Source: NCEH01 sp043195125
Lineage (GTDB): Bacteria; Pseudomonadota; Alphaproteobacteria; Rhizobiales; Xanthobacteraceae
Reading direction: 5' to 3' (one strand)
Assembly: GCF_043195125.1 (NCBI RefSeq)
Contig: NZ_JBAFWR010000009.1
Length of the DNA: 64,000 nucleotides
Shown here: positions 1-8,048 of the stretch, in pieces
Layout: each line of letters opens with the position of its first letter
Position numbering within the stretch: the stretch's first letter is position 1
Made by a program: the position numbers and the translations under genes
Notes under the pieces: generated by a model
The model's input: only the letters and a program-made list of their open reading frames with translations
Database searches by the model: none
Told to the model about the DNA's origin: nothing

Positions 1-384
1 GCGACCGCCGGCCCCACCAGCGGCCAGCCGCTGGGCACCGTGCCGCCTGACCAGATCACCTCGACGCTCGGCCTGCGGTTCATGGAACGCAAGCTCAGCC
101 TCGCCGTGCGCTGGACGGCGGTGGCAGCGAAGACGGAAGCAGACCTGCCGGTGAACTCGGTCTATGACCCGTCCCCGAGCTTCAATCTCGTCAGCGCCTA
201 TCTCGGCTACCAGCCTTCCGAGAACGTGCTGATGCAGCTCTCGGTCGAGAACTTGCTGAACGAGCAATACACCCAGTTCGAGAACTTCCTGCCAAGCGCT
301 GGCCTCACGGTGAAGGGCGGCCTGACGATCCGCTTCGGCGGCGGGGCGGTTGCGGCGAATACTCCAGCGAGGATCGTGAAATGA
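1..384 (+). CDS. TonB-dependent outer-membrane receptor, C-terminal end (probable heme receptor), partial
   Basis: The reading frame is open from the first base of the window and ends at a TGA, giving the last 127 residues of a beta-barrel. Recognisable features are the late barrel strand with SVENLLNEQYTQF (the NLxNxxY motif typical of the last strands of TonB-dependent receptors) and a terminal strand ending near LTIRFGGG. The plug domain and TonB box lie upstream of the window. A heme oxygenase follows 73 bases downstream on the same strand, so heme or a heme protein is the likely ligand; that is inferred from context. A vitamin B12 receptor (3811-5814) is a separate protein. The final nine residues after the last strand are longer than usual for this family, whose members often end in an aromatic residue. 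Confidence 0.8.
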   Translation, partial: ATAGPTSGQPLGTVPPDQITSTLGLRFMERKLSLAVRWTAVAAKTEADLPVNSVYDPSPSFNLVSAYLGYQPSENVLMQLSVENLLNEQYTQFENFLPSAGLTVKGGLTIRFGGGAVAANTPARIVK

Positions 385-457
385 GGGCGTTCAATACGTC
401 GGGCACGCGTGCGGCCGCGTGCGCCTTGAAGCCACGGAACAGAACGGAGTGCGGAAC

Positions 458-1042
458 ATGAGCATCGAGGGAGATGTGTTGAATCCCAGCCGGATTCTGA
501 GATTTCGCGCGACTTCCAGTGCATTCCACCAGCGCGTGGACGACACCGTGATGCAGGCCGCGCCCTTTGCCAGCCGGCAGAATTACGCCCGCTTCCTGCG
601 CTTTCAGTATCGTCTGCACCATCATGTCGCACCGCTCTACGCGGCGCCCGCGCTCCGACAGCTTCTGCCGGAGCTCGCCAGCCGCGCGCGGCTTTCGCGC
701 GTGGAGAGCGATTTGCTGGACCTCCGGCTCGCCCGGCCCGAGGTTGCGGAGCCGGCGCCTGTGCTGGCCCTGCCGGAAGCGCTCGGGTGGCTCTACGTGG
801 TGGAAGGTTCCAACATGGGGGCGGCCTTCCTGCTGAAGGCGGCCATCAAGCTCGATCTCTCGGAAGACTTCGGCGCCCGCCATCTCGCCGCCCATCCCGA
901 AGGGCGCGGCCTGCACTGGCGGCGTTTCACCGAAGCGCTCGACGCCATCCCATTGACGTCGGAAGAGGATAGCCGTGCGGAAGCCGCCACCGTCAGCGCA
1001 TTCTCCCATGTGCTTGACCTGGTGCGCGAGGAACTCGCCTGA
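458..1042 (+). CDS. Biliverdin-producing heme oxygenase (HemO/BphO type)
   Basis: A 194-residue protein of the size of bacterial heme oxygenases, which open heme to biliverdin, releasing iron and CO in the cytoplasm. The proximal histidine is likely in SSAFHQRVDD near residue 20, and the distal-helix signature is the LGWLYVVEGSNMGAAFLL segment about two thirds along. The frame is open from a GTG at 419, but ATG 458 has a CGGAG ribosome site nine bases upstream and fits the family length. It directly follows the receptor at 1-384 and is probably co-transcribed with it, so together they look like a heme-iron uptake and release module. A phytochrome-partner (BphO) role is less likely because no phytochrome gene is nearby. 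Confidence 0.85.
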   Translation: MSIEGDVLNPSRILRFRATSSAFHQRVDDTVMQAAPFASRQNYARFLRFQYRLHHHVAPLYAAPALRQLLPELASRARLSRVESDLLDLRLARPEVAEPAPVLALPEALGWLYVVEGSNMGAAFLLKAAIKLDLSEDFGARHLAAHPEGRGLHWRRFTEALDAIPLTSEEDSRAEAATVSAFSHVLDLVREELA

Positions 1043-1105
1043 GCGCTAATGGGCGGCGGGTCCAGGACCGGCCGCCCCACGTGGTGCGTGCATCGATGGT
1101 GCGCT

Positions 1106-1891
1106 TCAGGGGCGCACCATCGGCTCGGTATGCGCGGCATCGCACCGCCGCCAAGGCAAGACGAACGGCTCGCCGTCGCGTGTGCCGGTCTCCACCGTAA
1201 CCCCATAGGCGCGCGCCACCAGCTCGGACGTGAGCACCTCCGCCGGCGGACCGGCGGCCAGGAGGGCTCCGTCCTTCATCAAGGCCAGCCGGTCGCAGAA
1301 GCGGGCGGCGAGAGTCAGGTCATGCAGCACCACAACGACCGTTGTGCCGGCGCGCGCAAGGGTGCGCACCAACTCCATGGTCTGGAGCTGGTGGTAAGGG
1401 TCCAGCGCGGCGACCGGCTCGTCGGCCAGCAGCACCGGGGCTTCGACCGCAAGCGCACGCGCGAGCAGCACGCGGGCGCGCTCGCCGCCGGAGAGGGAGC
1501 CGGCCGCCCGCTCCCGCAGGTGCATCACGTCCGCCGCCTCCATGGCGCGCACGGTTGCGGCATCCACCTCAGCCGCGCCATGCGGCAGGCGGCCGAGCGC
1601 CACCACCTGATCCACCCGCAGAGGCCAATGGATTCGCCCGCCCTGCGCGAGATAGGCCAGGATGCGCCCGCCGGCGCGCCGGCCGATCTCAACCAGGGTG
1701 CGCTCGCCATAGGTCACGCGGCCCGACGCGAGCGGTTCGAGCCCGCACAGCGCGCGCAGCAGAGAGGTTTTGCCGGCGCCGTTGGGGCCGATGAGGCCGA
1801 GCAGCTCGCCCGGCTGTGCCTTGAGTGAAAGATCGCGCACCACGCGGGCCGTGCCGCGCGCGACGCTGACCTGGAGCGCTTCGAGGATCAT
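1106..1891 (-). CDS. btuD: Vitamin B12 ABC transporter ATP-binding protein
   Basis: A 261-residue ABC ATPase of the FecCD-type importer class. Visible motifs are Walker A (GPNGAGKTS, residues 36-44), signature LSGGERARVLLARAL and Walker B VLLADEP. It drives cobalamin import across the inner membrane together with the permease at 1888-2895. Its start codon overlaps the permease stop (ATGA), showing translational coupling. It is the last gene of the minus-strand btuB-btuF-btuC-btuD operon whose leader is a cobalamin riboswitch, so regulation by B12 is expected. By motif alone HmuV (heme) or FecE (siderophore) would be alternatives; the riboswitch and the BtuB-like receptor decide for B12. Confidence 0.85.
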   Translation of the reverse strand: MILEALQVSVARGTARVVRDLSLKAQPGELLGLIGPNGAGKTSLLRALCGLEPLASGRVTYGERTLVEIGRRAGGRILAYLAQGGRIHWPLRVDQVVALGRLPHGAAEVDAATVRAMEAADVMHLRERAAGSLSGGERARVLLARALAVEAPVLLADEPVAALDPYHQLQTMELVRTLARAGTTVVVVLHDLTLAARFCDRLALMKDGALLAAGPPAEVLTSELVARAYGVTVETGTRDGEPFVLPWRRCDAAHTEPMVRP

Positions 1892-2895
1892 TCGCCCTCC
1901 ACCTTCAGACGCCGCAGCATGGCGAGGAAGAACGGCGCGCCGATGATCGCCGTGACGACGCCCAGCTTCAGCTCCGGCCGGGTTGGGATGAGCCGCACGG
2001 CGATGTCGGCACCGAGAGTCAGCGCCGCGCCGGCAAGGCCGCTCAGCAGCAGAAGCCGGCCGGGCCGGTTTCCTGCCAGCGGCCGCATCAGGTGGGGCAC
2101 CACCAGGCCGACGAAGCCGATGGCGCCCGCCACCGCCACGCTCGCGCCGACGGCCGCAGCGGCCCCGCCCACCACCAGCAGCCGCGTGCGGGAGAGGGAA
2201 AAGCCGAGGCTCGCCGCGGTATCCTCGCCGAGCGTCAGCGCATCCATGGCGCGGCCGGTGGAGAGCACGAGGCCCCAGCCGACGATCATGAAGGGCAGCG
2301 CCAGCGCCACATGGACAAGGCTGCGGTCGGACAGCGAGCCCATGAGCCAGAACACCACTTCCAACGCCGCATAGGGGCTTGGCGCGAGATTGAGGGCGAG
2401 CGCGGTGAGCGCCCCGGTCAGGCTGTTGAGCGCGACGCCGGCGAGGATCAGCGTCGCCGTTCCCACGCCCTGCCGCGCGAGCATGAGCAGAAAGGCCGTG
2501 GCGATGCCGGCGCCCACGAGCCCGCCGAGCGGAAGGGCAAGGGAGAAGGTCGCGGAGAGGCCGAAATAGAAGGCCACCACCGCACCCAGCGCCGCCGCGC
2601 CGGATACGCCCACCACGCCGGGATCGGCCAAAGGATTGCGCATGAGCCCCTGGAGCGCGGCGCCGGTGATGCCGAGGCTGAACCCCACCGCTGTGCCGAG
2701 GATGGCGCGCGGCAGGCGCAATTCCGAAAGAACCAGCGCCGGCAGGCTTGGCCGCCCGGCGATCAGGTCGTCAAGGGCGGCGGAGATGTCGAGCGTCGCA
2801 TAGCCGATGGCAGCGGAACCCGCGAACAGCGCAAGGACGAGAAAGGCGAGGGCGGTCACCAGCAGGGCGTGGCCGGGACGGGCGCGATCCATCAT
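1888..2895 (-). CDS. btuC: Vitamin B12 ABC transporter permease (FecCD family)
   Basis: A 335-residue, very hydrophobic inner-membrane protein with about ten predicted membrane helices. It carries the family signature region LPRAILGTAVGFSLGITGAALQGLMRNPLADPGVVGVSGAA near residues 65-105 (read here in pieces), which is diagnostic of FecCD/BtuC permeases. The chosen ATG at 2895 overlaps the TGA of the binding-protein gene (ATGA); the open frame runs 29 residues further upstream but that part overlaps the binding-protein gene extensively. It forms the channel for cobalamin with the ATPase encoded next. Nothing in the sequence looks damaged. Confidence 0.87.
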   Translation of the reverse strand: MMDRARPGHALLVTALAFLVLALFAGSAAIGYATLDISAALDDLIAGRPSLPALVLSELRLPRAILGTAVGFSLGITGAALQGLMRNPLADPGVVGVSGAAALGAVVAFYFGLSATFSLALPLGGLVGAGIATAFLLMLARQGVGTATLILAGVALNSLTGALTALALNLAPSPYAALEVVFWLMGSLSDRSLVHVALALPFMIVGWGLVLSTGRAMDALTLGEDTAASLGFSLSRTRLLVVGGAAAAVGASVAVAGAIGFVGLVVPHLMRPLAGNRPGRLLLLSGLAGAALTLGADIAVRLIPTRPELKLGVVTAIIGAPFFLAMLRRLKVEGE

Positions 2896-3803
2896 CTCGC
2901 CATGCCGATGCGTGCCGCCGACAACCGTTTCGCTGCCAGGCGCTGGGCCGCCTGCGCGAGCTCGGGTCCCGCGCAGGTCCACAGGCGGGTGGGGAGGGAC
3001 AGCGTGCGCCCGTCCGCTGTGAACGGCGTGAGGGCCGGATGGTGCAGAAGCTCATCGGCCAGCGAGGGGGGCGCATCTCCGCCGCCGTTGATTACCAGCA
3101 GGTCCGGCTGCGCTTCCACGATTTCTTCCAGATTGAGCTGGCCGAGACGATCCGTGGAGAGCCGCGCCGCAAGGTTCTCATAGCCTGCGCGCCCGAGGAT
3201 CTCGTCCACGATGGAACCGCGTCCGGCGGTGAAGCCGTTCGGCCGCAGCACGATGGCGGCGGCAGGATGCGCGGGGACCGGCGGCAGGTCGGCGAAGTCC
3301 CGCTGCATGGCGGCGATCATCGCTTCCCCGCGCGCGGGCTCGCCGATGCGCGCGGCGACGGTTCGGATCTCGGCATAAGCCTCTTCGAGGCTGTCCGGCG
3401 CGCCGAGTTCCAAGATCGGCAAGCCGAGGTGCTGCAGCATGGCTGTGGTGGCGCGGGTGGTGAATGCGCCGACGATCACGAGATCGGGCGCCAGCGGGAC
3501 GATCTCCTCGGCGAGGCCCCGGTTCACCGGGACCGCCTTTGCCAGATCCGCGACATTCGAGCTGCGCGGATCGCGGGCGAGATAGGTCACCGAGGCGACC
3601 TTTCCGGGGTCCGCGAGCCGCAGCACCAATTCGTCCCCGCACAGATTGAGCGAAGCGATGCGGGAAGGCTTCGGCGCGGCGGTGGCCGCCGTGGCGCCGA
3701 GGAAGGCGGCGATGCCGCACACGGCAAGGCGAAGGGCCGGTCGTGAACGCAGGACCCATTCCCCTTCCCGGCGCGGGTTGTGGCGGCGTGACGTGGTCTT
3801 CAT
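2892..3803 (-). CDS. btuF: Periplasmic cobalamin-binding protein
   Basis: A 303-residue exported substrate-binding protein of the FecB/BtuF class. From the ATG at 3803 the N-terminus has an Arg-rich stretch and a hydrophobic segment (LRLAVCGIAAFLGATAATAA), a signal peptide. The mature part starts PSRIASLNLCGDELVLRL, typical of BtuF-type proteins, and has a second-lobe motif near VDEILGRAGYENLA. The start lies eight bases after the btuB stop, with a GAGG ribosome site overlapping that stop; the open frame extends upstream to 3857 but that would overlap btuB. It hands B12 from the periplasm to BtuCD. It follows the receptor in the riboswitch-controlled operon. Confidence 0.85.
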   Translation of the reverse strand: MKTTSRRHNPRREGEWVLRSRPALRLAVCGIAAFLGATAATAAPKPSRIASLNLCGDELVLRLADPGKVASVTYLARDPRSSNVADLAKAVPVNRGLAEEIVPLAPDLVIVGAFTTRATTAMLQHLGLPILELGAPDSLEEAYAEIRTVAARIGEPARGEAMIAAMQRDFADLPPVPAHPAAAIVLRPNGFTAGRGSIVDEILGRAGYENLAARLSTDRLGQLNLEEIVEAQPDLLVINGGGDAPPSLADELLHHPALTPFTADGRTLSLPTRLWTCAGPELAQAAQRLAAKRLSAARIGMAR

Positions 3804-3810
3804 CGCCGCC

Positions 3811-5814
3811 TCAATAGGTGAACTTAAGGCCGCCGTACGCTCCGAAGCCGGGAGCAAGGTAGCCGTTGGGGTTCTGATAGGTCTGGTCGAACAGATTGTC
3901 GATCCGCCCGAACAGCGTCGCCTGTCGTGTCAGGGCATAATTCGCCGCGACGTTCACCACCGTATAGCCCGGCTGGTCGATGTAATCGCTGGTGAGGCGC
4001 ACGACATCCCACCAGGCGGAGGCATAGATCAGCGTGGCGGAGAGATTGAGCTGGTCGGTGGGGTTCCAGTCCGCACTGACGCTCACCTTGTTGTTGGGCC
4101 GTCGCAGCGGGGTGCAGGAGGTGTCGGTCAGCGGTGCGCAGGCGGCGCCGAAGGAGGTGTCGGGCGGCATGTAGCCGACCGCCTGCGTGTAGGTGTAATC
4201 GACCCGCAGCTTCAGCCGGTCTGTCACCGCAAAGGCAATGAACGTCTCCGCGCCCTGCGTCGTGGCGCTGGAGATGTTGACGTTCTGGTACGTCACCGGG
4301 TCGTAGCTGATGAGATTGGTGATGTCGTTGTGGAAATAGGTGGCGCCGAAGGTCACCCGCCCGCCCAACACCTCTTGCTCGAAACCGGCGTCGTAGCCCG
4401 TGCTTTCCTCCGGCTTCAGCGCCGCATTGCCGTAATAGGGCGCATAGAGCTGGTAGAGGGACGGCGCCTTGAAGCCGGTGCCGTAGCTCGCCTTCAGCGT
4501 GGTGCCGGTCTCGGGAATGAGAATGCCCGGCGCGAGGCGGAAGGTGGAATGGTCGCCGAACGTATCGTCGCTGTCGAAGCGGATATTCGCGGCCCCGAAG
4601 AAGCGCTCGCCCAGCTTGCCCTGGAGCTCGGCATAGACGCCGGTGTCGCCGGTGCTGGCGGAAAGATCGGTGTATTGGGTGGACGAGGTCATCGCCTCGT
4701 TGCGCCGCTCCACGCCCACCAGCAGATTCTGTCCGGGGGCGAAGGCGAGGTTCGAGCGCAGGTAATAGGTCTGCCGGTCACCCTCATATTGGCCGTTCAC
4801 ATCGGCATTCGGTCCGGTGGTCGGGTTCGATGTGGTCATCGCGCTGACCCCGAAAGTGGTGTTCAGCGCGCCGTCGAGCGCAGTCCACACCCCCTCGCCC
4901 TTGGTGAAGAACATGCTGGCGAGGCTGGTGGAGCGTTCCGCCGCCGGCAGGCCCTCGTACAGCGGCGGGGGATAGACATCCGGCGTGTAGGCGAGCCCAC
5001 TGTCGATGTAGCGGGCGACGAAATTGACCGCGAATGCATCGCTCATCTGGAAATCGAGGCGGGTCGAATAGGTCCAGTTGTCATAGGCGTTCGGGTTGAT
5101 CGGATAGCCGGGCGGCACGATGCCGGGCGGCGTGACGGGGATGTCGGTCGAAGAGAAATGGGTGACGTTGAAGGAATAGCCGACCTTTTCCGTTGAGCCG
5201 CTAAGTGCTGCGGCCTGGTTGAAGGTTCCGAGCGCGCCGCCTTCCACATAACCGAACACCTTGGCCGGCCCCTCGCCCTTCTTGGTGGTAATGGAGATCA
5301 CGCCGCCGATCGCGTCCGAGCCGTAGAGGCCGCTCTGGGGACCGCGCAGCACCTCGATGCGCGCAAGGTCCGTGGCGAGCAATTGGCCGAAGTCGAAGGC
5401 GCCGGTGGGGCTGGACGGATTGCCGGCGTCGATGCCGTCCACCATCACCTTCACATGGTTGGAATTGGTGCCCCGGATGAACACCGAGGTCTGCCCGCCG
5501 GGGCCGCCGGTCTGCACCACGTTGAGCCCCGGAAGGGACTGAAGCACTTGGGGAACGGTGCGCAATTGCTGGCGGTCGATATCCTCGGCTGTGACGACGC
5601 TCACCGAGGAGGCGACCTGGTCCGCCGGGGTCGGCATGCCGGTGGCGCTGACGACCACCTCGGGCAGCTCGATGGATTGGGAGGCGCCGGCAGCCGGCGC
5701 TGCCGACTGGGCGCAGGCCAATTCGGATACGGACGAGAGCAACAGCGCGGCAAGTATGGATCTGCGGGCGGCGCGCGAGGCGCCGCGAGGGGGAAAAACA
5801 GGGACGGAAGGCAT
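3811..5814 (-). CDS. btuB: TonB-dependent vitamin B12 receptor
   Basis: A 667-residue outer-membrane receptor. It has a signal peptide (hydrophobic core ILAALLLSSVSELACAQ), a TonB box-like segment LPEVVVSATG around residues 50-59, a plug domain with IRGTNSNHVKVMVDGID and LRGPQSGLYGSDAIGGVISI, and a barrel ending in a terminal tyrosine (GGLKFTY). The short plug and the size match BtuB. The leader upstream holds a cobalamin riboswitch, and the three downstream genes encode the inner-membrane B12 transporter, so the ligand is very probably cobalamin or a precursor corrinoid. Expression should fall when B12 is plentiful. Confidence 0.9.
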   Translation of the reverse strand: MPSVPVFPPRGASRAARRSILAALLLSSVSELACAQSAAPAAGASQSIELPEVVVSATGMPTPADQVASSVSVVTAEDIDRQQLRTVPQVLQSLPGLNVVQTGGPGGQTSVFIRGTNSNHVKVMVDGIDAGNPSSPTGAFDFGQLLATDLARIEVLRGPQSGLYGSDAIGGVISITTKKGEGPAKVFGYVEGGALGTFNQAAALSGSTEKVGYSFNVTHFSSTDIPVTPPGIVPPGYPINPNAYDNWTYSTRLDFQMSDAFAVNFVARYIDSGLAYTPDVYPPPLYEGLPAAERSTSLASMFFTKGEGVWTALDGALNTTFGVSAMTTSNPTTGPNADVNGQYEGDRQTYYLRSNLAFAPGQNLLVGVERRNEAMTSSTQYTDLSASTGDTGVYAELQGKLGERFFGAANIRFDSDDTFGDHSTFRLAPGILIPETGTTLKASYGTGFKAPSLYQLYAPYYGNAALKPEESTGYDAGFEQEVLGGRVTFGATYFHNDITNLISYDPVTYQNVNISSATTQGAETFIAFAVTDRLKLRVDYTYTQAVGYMPPDTSFGAACAPLTDTSCTPLRRPNNKVSVSADWNPTDQLNLSATLIYASAWWDVVRLTSDYIDQPGYTVVNVAANYALTRQATLFGRIDNLFDQTYQNPNGYLAPGFGAYGGLKFTY

Positions 5815-5933
5815 CGGGGCCTCAGCGGGACGAGTGGTCCGTCACCGCGAACGAGGCCTCCGTGCGGCTGAAAAGCCGCCTGGAAAAACCACCATCAGGA
5901 CACCCCGCCCAATGTGCTCGCGCGTGACCACGG

Positions 5934-6100
5934 CTGACGGCAGGTCTCCTGGCTCGCGGGTCAGCGTCCATCTCGTCGCCTTCCCAGGCCTGAAGGCCCA
6001 GTGGCTGATGACGAAGGACTCGCCGCTTACAGTTGCGGGGGCAGCCGCGGCTTCGCCCAACTCCTGTTTCCAGGCGCCGACTCACCGCGTTCCCTTTTGA
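5934..6100 (-). promoter_or_regulatory. Cobalamin (adenosylcobalamin-type) riboswitch
   Basis: Read on the minus strand, the leader of btuB contains in order the conserved blocks of a cobalamin riboswitch: a GGGAACGCGGTGA start, the CCGCAACTGTAAGCGG core, and the B12 box GAGCCAGGAGACCTGCCG near the 3' end. Spacing of about 165 nucleotides is normal. Between the aptamer and the btuB start (5815-5933) there is a small GC-rich hairpin (GCGGCT/AGCCGC, about 5863-5880) that could belong to the expression platform. No long U-run follows it, so control may act on translation rather than termination, which is an inference. Confidence 0.95.
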
Positions 6101-6124
6101 TCCCCTAGGGGAACCGTCGCCATG

Positions 6125-6154
6125 ACGGTAGACGCACCGCAGGCGAACCGTCAA
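6125..6154 (-). promoter_or_regulatory. Candidate sigma-70 promoter for the btu operon
   Basis: On the minus strand, just upstream of the riboswitch, TTGACG (6149-6154) and TACCGT (6125-6130) are separated by 18 bases, which would start transcription close to position 6118 and place the whole riboswitch in the leader. The -10 element is a weak match and the assignment rests on position only. Confidence 0.4.
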
Positions 6155-6356
6155 GCTGGCCGAACGCGCACGAAGGACGACCAGTAGTGCCGCTGCGACA
6201 GGGATATGCTGCAGTCTCTCGCTGCCCTGCGGCGGCGCGAACGGCAGGCCTTTTTGAAAGAGTTGCCGGCCGCGACAGGTTACGTCTCTCCCCGAGTGTG
6301 GACAGCACGAGCACATCCCTCGGCCGTCAAGACGACCCGTCTCACGGAGACATGGA

Positions 6357-7424
6357 ATGACCGACCCCTCTGGATTGCCGCCCAAACGCGCGCTTGCGTC
6401 ATTCGCGCTTATCGGCGCCGTCATGGCGGCCGGCGCGGGCGCGTTCGCTTATACTGCAGGCTGGCTTTCGCCGGATCGGCTGACCCCCGGCAAGATCGTG
6501 GCGGCGCTCGCGCCTCCCTCGGGGCCGGCGCTTGGGCACCGGCGCAATCATGCCAAGGGCATCTGCTTCACCGGCATATTCGAATCGAACGGGAACGGCG
6601 CGGAGCTTTCGCGCGCAGAAGTCTTCGCGCCGGGCCAATATCCGGTGCTCGGCCGGTTCAATCTCGGCACACCGGACCCTAATGCGCCGGACGCGACCGT
6701 GCGGGTGCGCGGCCTGGGACTCCAGATCACCACGCCAGGCGGGCAGGTCTGGCGCAGCGCCACGATCGATCTGCCGTTCTTTCCCGTGGCCACGCCCGAG
6801 GCGTTCTACGCTCTGCTGACCGCATCCCACGACAAGAACCCGCAGGCGATGAAGGACTTCGGCGCCGCCCATCCGGAGTTTGCCGCGTTTGGGGCCTGGG
6901 CCGGCAGCGCGCCCTGGACCGCCAGTTATGCGGAGGAGCGTTACAACAGCCTCAACAGCTTCGTCTTCAAGAGCAAAGCCGGCCTGGAGCAGGCCGTGCG
7001 CTGGTCGTTCGTGCCGCAAGCGCGCGTGGTGCCGGTGACCAAGGACGAACTTGCAAAACTCGGCCCGGATCATCTTGAGCAGGACATCGTCGCGCGGGTG
7101 GGCCAGGCGCCGCAGCGCTGGACCTTGGAGGTCACGCTGGCCAATCCGGGCGATCCCACCTCGGATCCCACCAAGGCGTGGCCGCCGGGGCGGCGGACCG
7201 TGGAGGTCGGAACGCTTGTGGTTCAGCACATCGAGGCCGAACGCGACGGCCCGTGTCGCGATATCAATTTCGACCCGACGATCCTGCCGGATGGCATCAG
7301 CGTTTCCGACGATCCTTTTCCGGCCGCACGCTCATCGGCTTACGCGAAATCGTACGATCTGCGGACTTCGGAAGCTAAATATTATCCGCATGACATGAAT
7401 ACCGCGACCGGAGCCCGGCCATGA
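6357..7424 (+). CDS. Catalase-related peroxidase, membrane-anchored
   Basis: A 355-residue heme protein of the small catalase-like peroxidase family (SrpA type), which reduces hydroperoxides but lacks much of the typical catalase fold. An N-terminal hydrophobic helix (about residues 12-35) probably anchors or exports it. RRNHAKGICF near residues 62-71 carries the distal catalytic histidine, and the conserved RFNLGTP-x-P-x-APD region follows; a tyrosine in the second half should be the proximal heme ligand. A CGGAG ribosome site precedes ATG 6357. The stop overlaps the start of a cytochrome b561 gene (ATGA), suggesting that the cytochrome supplies electrons. Confidence 0.85.
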   Translation: MTDPSGLPPKRALASFALIGAVMAAGAGAFAYTAGWLSPDRLTPGKIVAALAPPSGPALGHRRNHAKGICFTGIFESNGNGAELSRAEVFAPGQYPVLGRFNLGTPDPNAPDATVRVRGLGLQITTPGGQVWRSATIDLPFFPVATPEAFYALLTASHDKNPQAMKDFGAAHPEFAAFGAWAGSAPWTASYAEERYNSLNSFVFKSKAGLEQAVRWSFVPQARVVPVTKDELAKLGPDHLEQDIVARVGQAPQRWTLEVTLANPGDPTSDPTKAWPPGRRTVEVGTLVVQHIEAERDGPCRDINFDPTILPDGISVSDDPFPAARSSAYAKSYDLRTSEAKYYPHDMNTATGARP

Positions 7425-7984
7425 CGAGAGATCATTCGCATTTCAATTTCGTCCAGCGGTTGTTTCACTGGGTCATGGCCGTGTGCATTTTGGCGATGCT
7501 GTTCATCGGCGTGGGCATGGTGTCGACCGTCATGCCGAAATACGTGCCGCTTCTCGCCGCGCACAAGACGCTAGGCATCGCGATTCTTGCGCTCGCGCTG
7601 ATCCGTCTCGCGGTGCGTCTGCGCTACGGCGCGCCGCCCTTGCCGGAAGATCTGCCAGCGCCGATGCGGCTCGGGGCGCACCTTTCACATTATGCGCTTT
7701 ACGGTCTCATGCTCGCCATGCCGCTGGTCGGCTGGGCCATGATGTCCGCGGGTGGGTATCCGGTGGTGCTTTATGGGGGCATCCATCTGCCGCCTCTGCT
7801 TGCGCAGAGCGATGCCCTCCATGCCTTGCTCTGGAATGCGCATTTCTATCTCGCATTCGCCTTCTTCGCGCTGGTTCTGCTCCATATCGCGGCGGCGCTT
7901 TTTCACGGATTGATCCGGCGGGACGGCGTCTTCGAAAGCATGGCGCCGGTCCCGGTTCATGACGAGGCCACAGCTCCCAAGTGA
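7421..7984 (+). CDS. Cytochrome b561 family protein
   Basis: A 187-residue integral membrane protein with four hydrophobic segments. The heme-ligating histidines of the prokaryotic b561 family can be seen: one in the first helix (RLFHWVMA), others in AHKTLGIAILAL, LSHYALYGLMLAMPLVGW and LLHIAAALFHGLIRRDG. These diheme quinol-oxidising proteins pass electrons to a periplasmic acceptor. The ATG overlaps the stop of the catalase-related peroxidase, so the two are made together and probably form one electron-transfer unit. A second b561 protein lies at 15144-15695. Confidence 0.88.
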   Translation: MTRDHSHFNFVQRLFHWVMAVCILAMLFIGVGMVSTVMPKYVPLLAAHKTLGIAILALALIRLAVRLRYGAPPLPEDLPAPMRLGAHLSHYALYGLMLAMPLVGWAMMSAGGYPVVLYGGIHLPPLLAQSDALHALLWNAHFYLAFAFFALVLLHIAAALFHGLIRRDGVFESMAPVPVHDEATAPK

Positions 7985-8048
7985 TGGACTGCGCGATCTG
8001 CTCCAGGCAGCGCGCGCCGTCCTTCGCTCGATCCTGCTCCCGCGCGGA

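Noticed and set aside
1106..3803. Assignment of the ABC transporter to heme (HmuTUV), suggested by the nearby heme oxygenase
   Set aside because: The genes are in an operon with a BtuB-like receptor under a cobalamin riboswitch and run opposite to the heme genes, so B12 is the better substrate.
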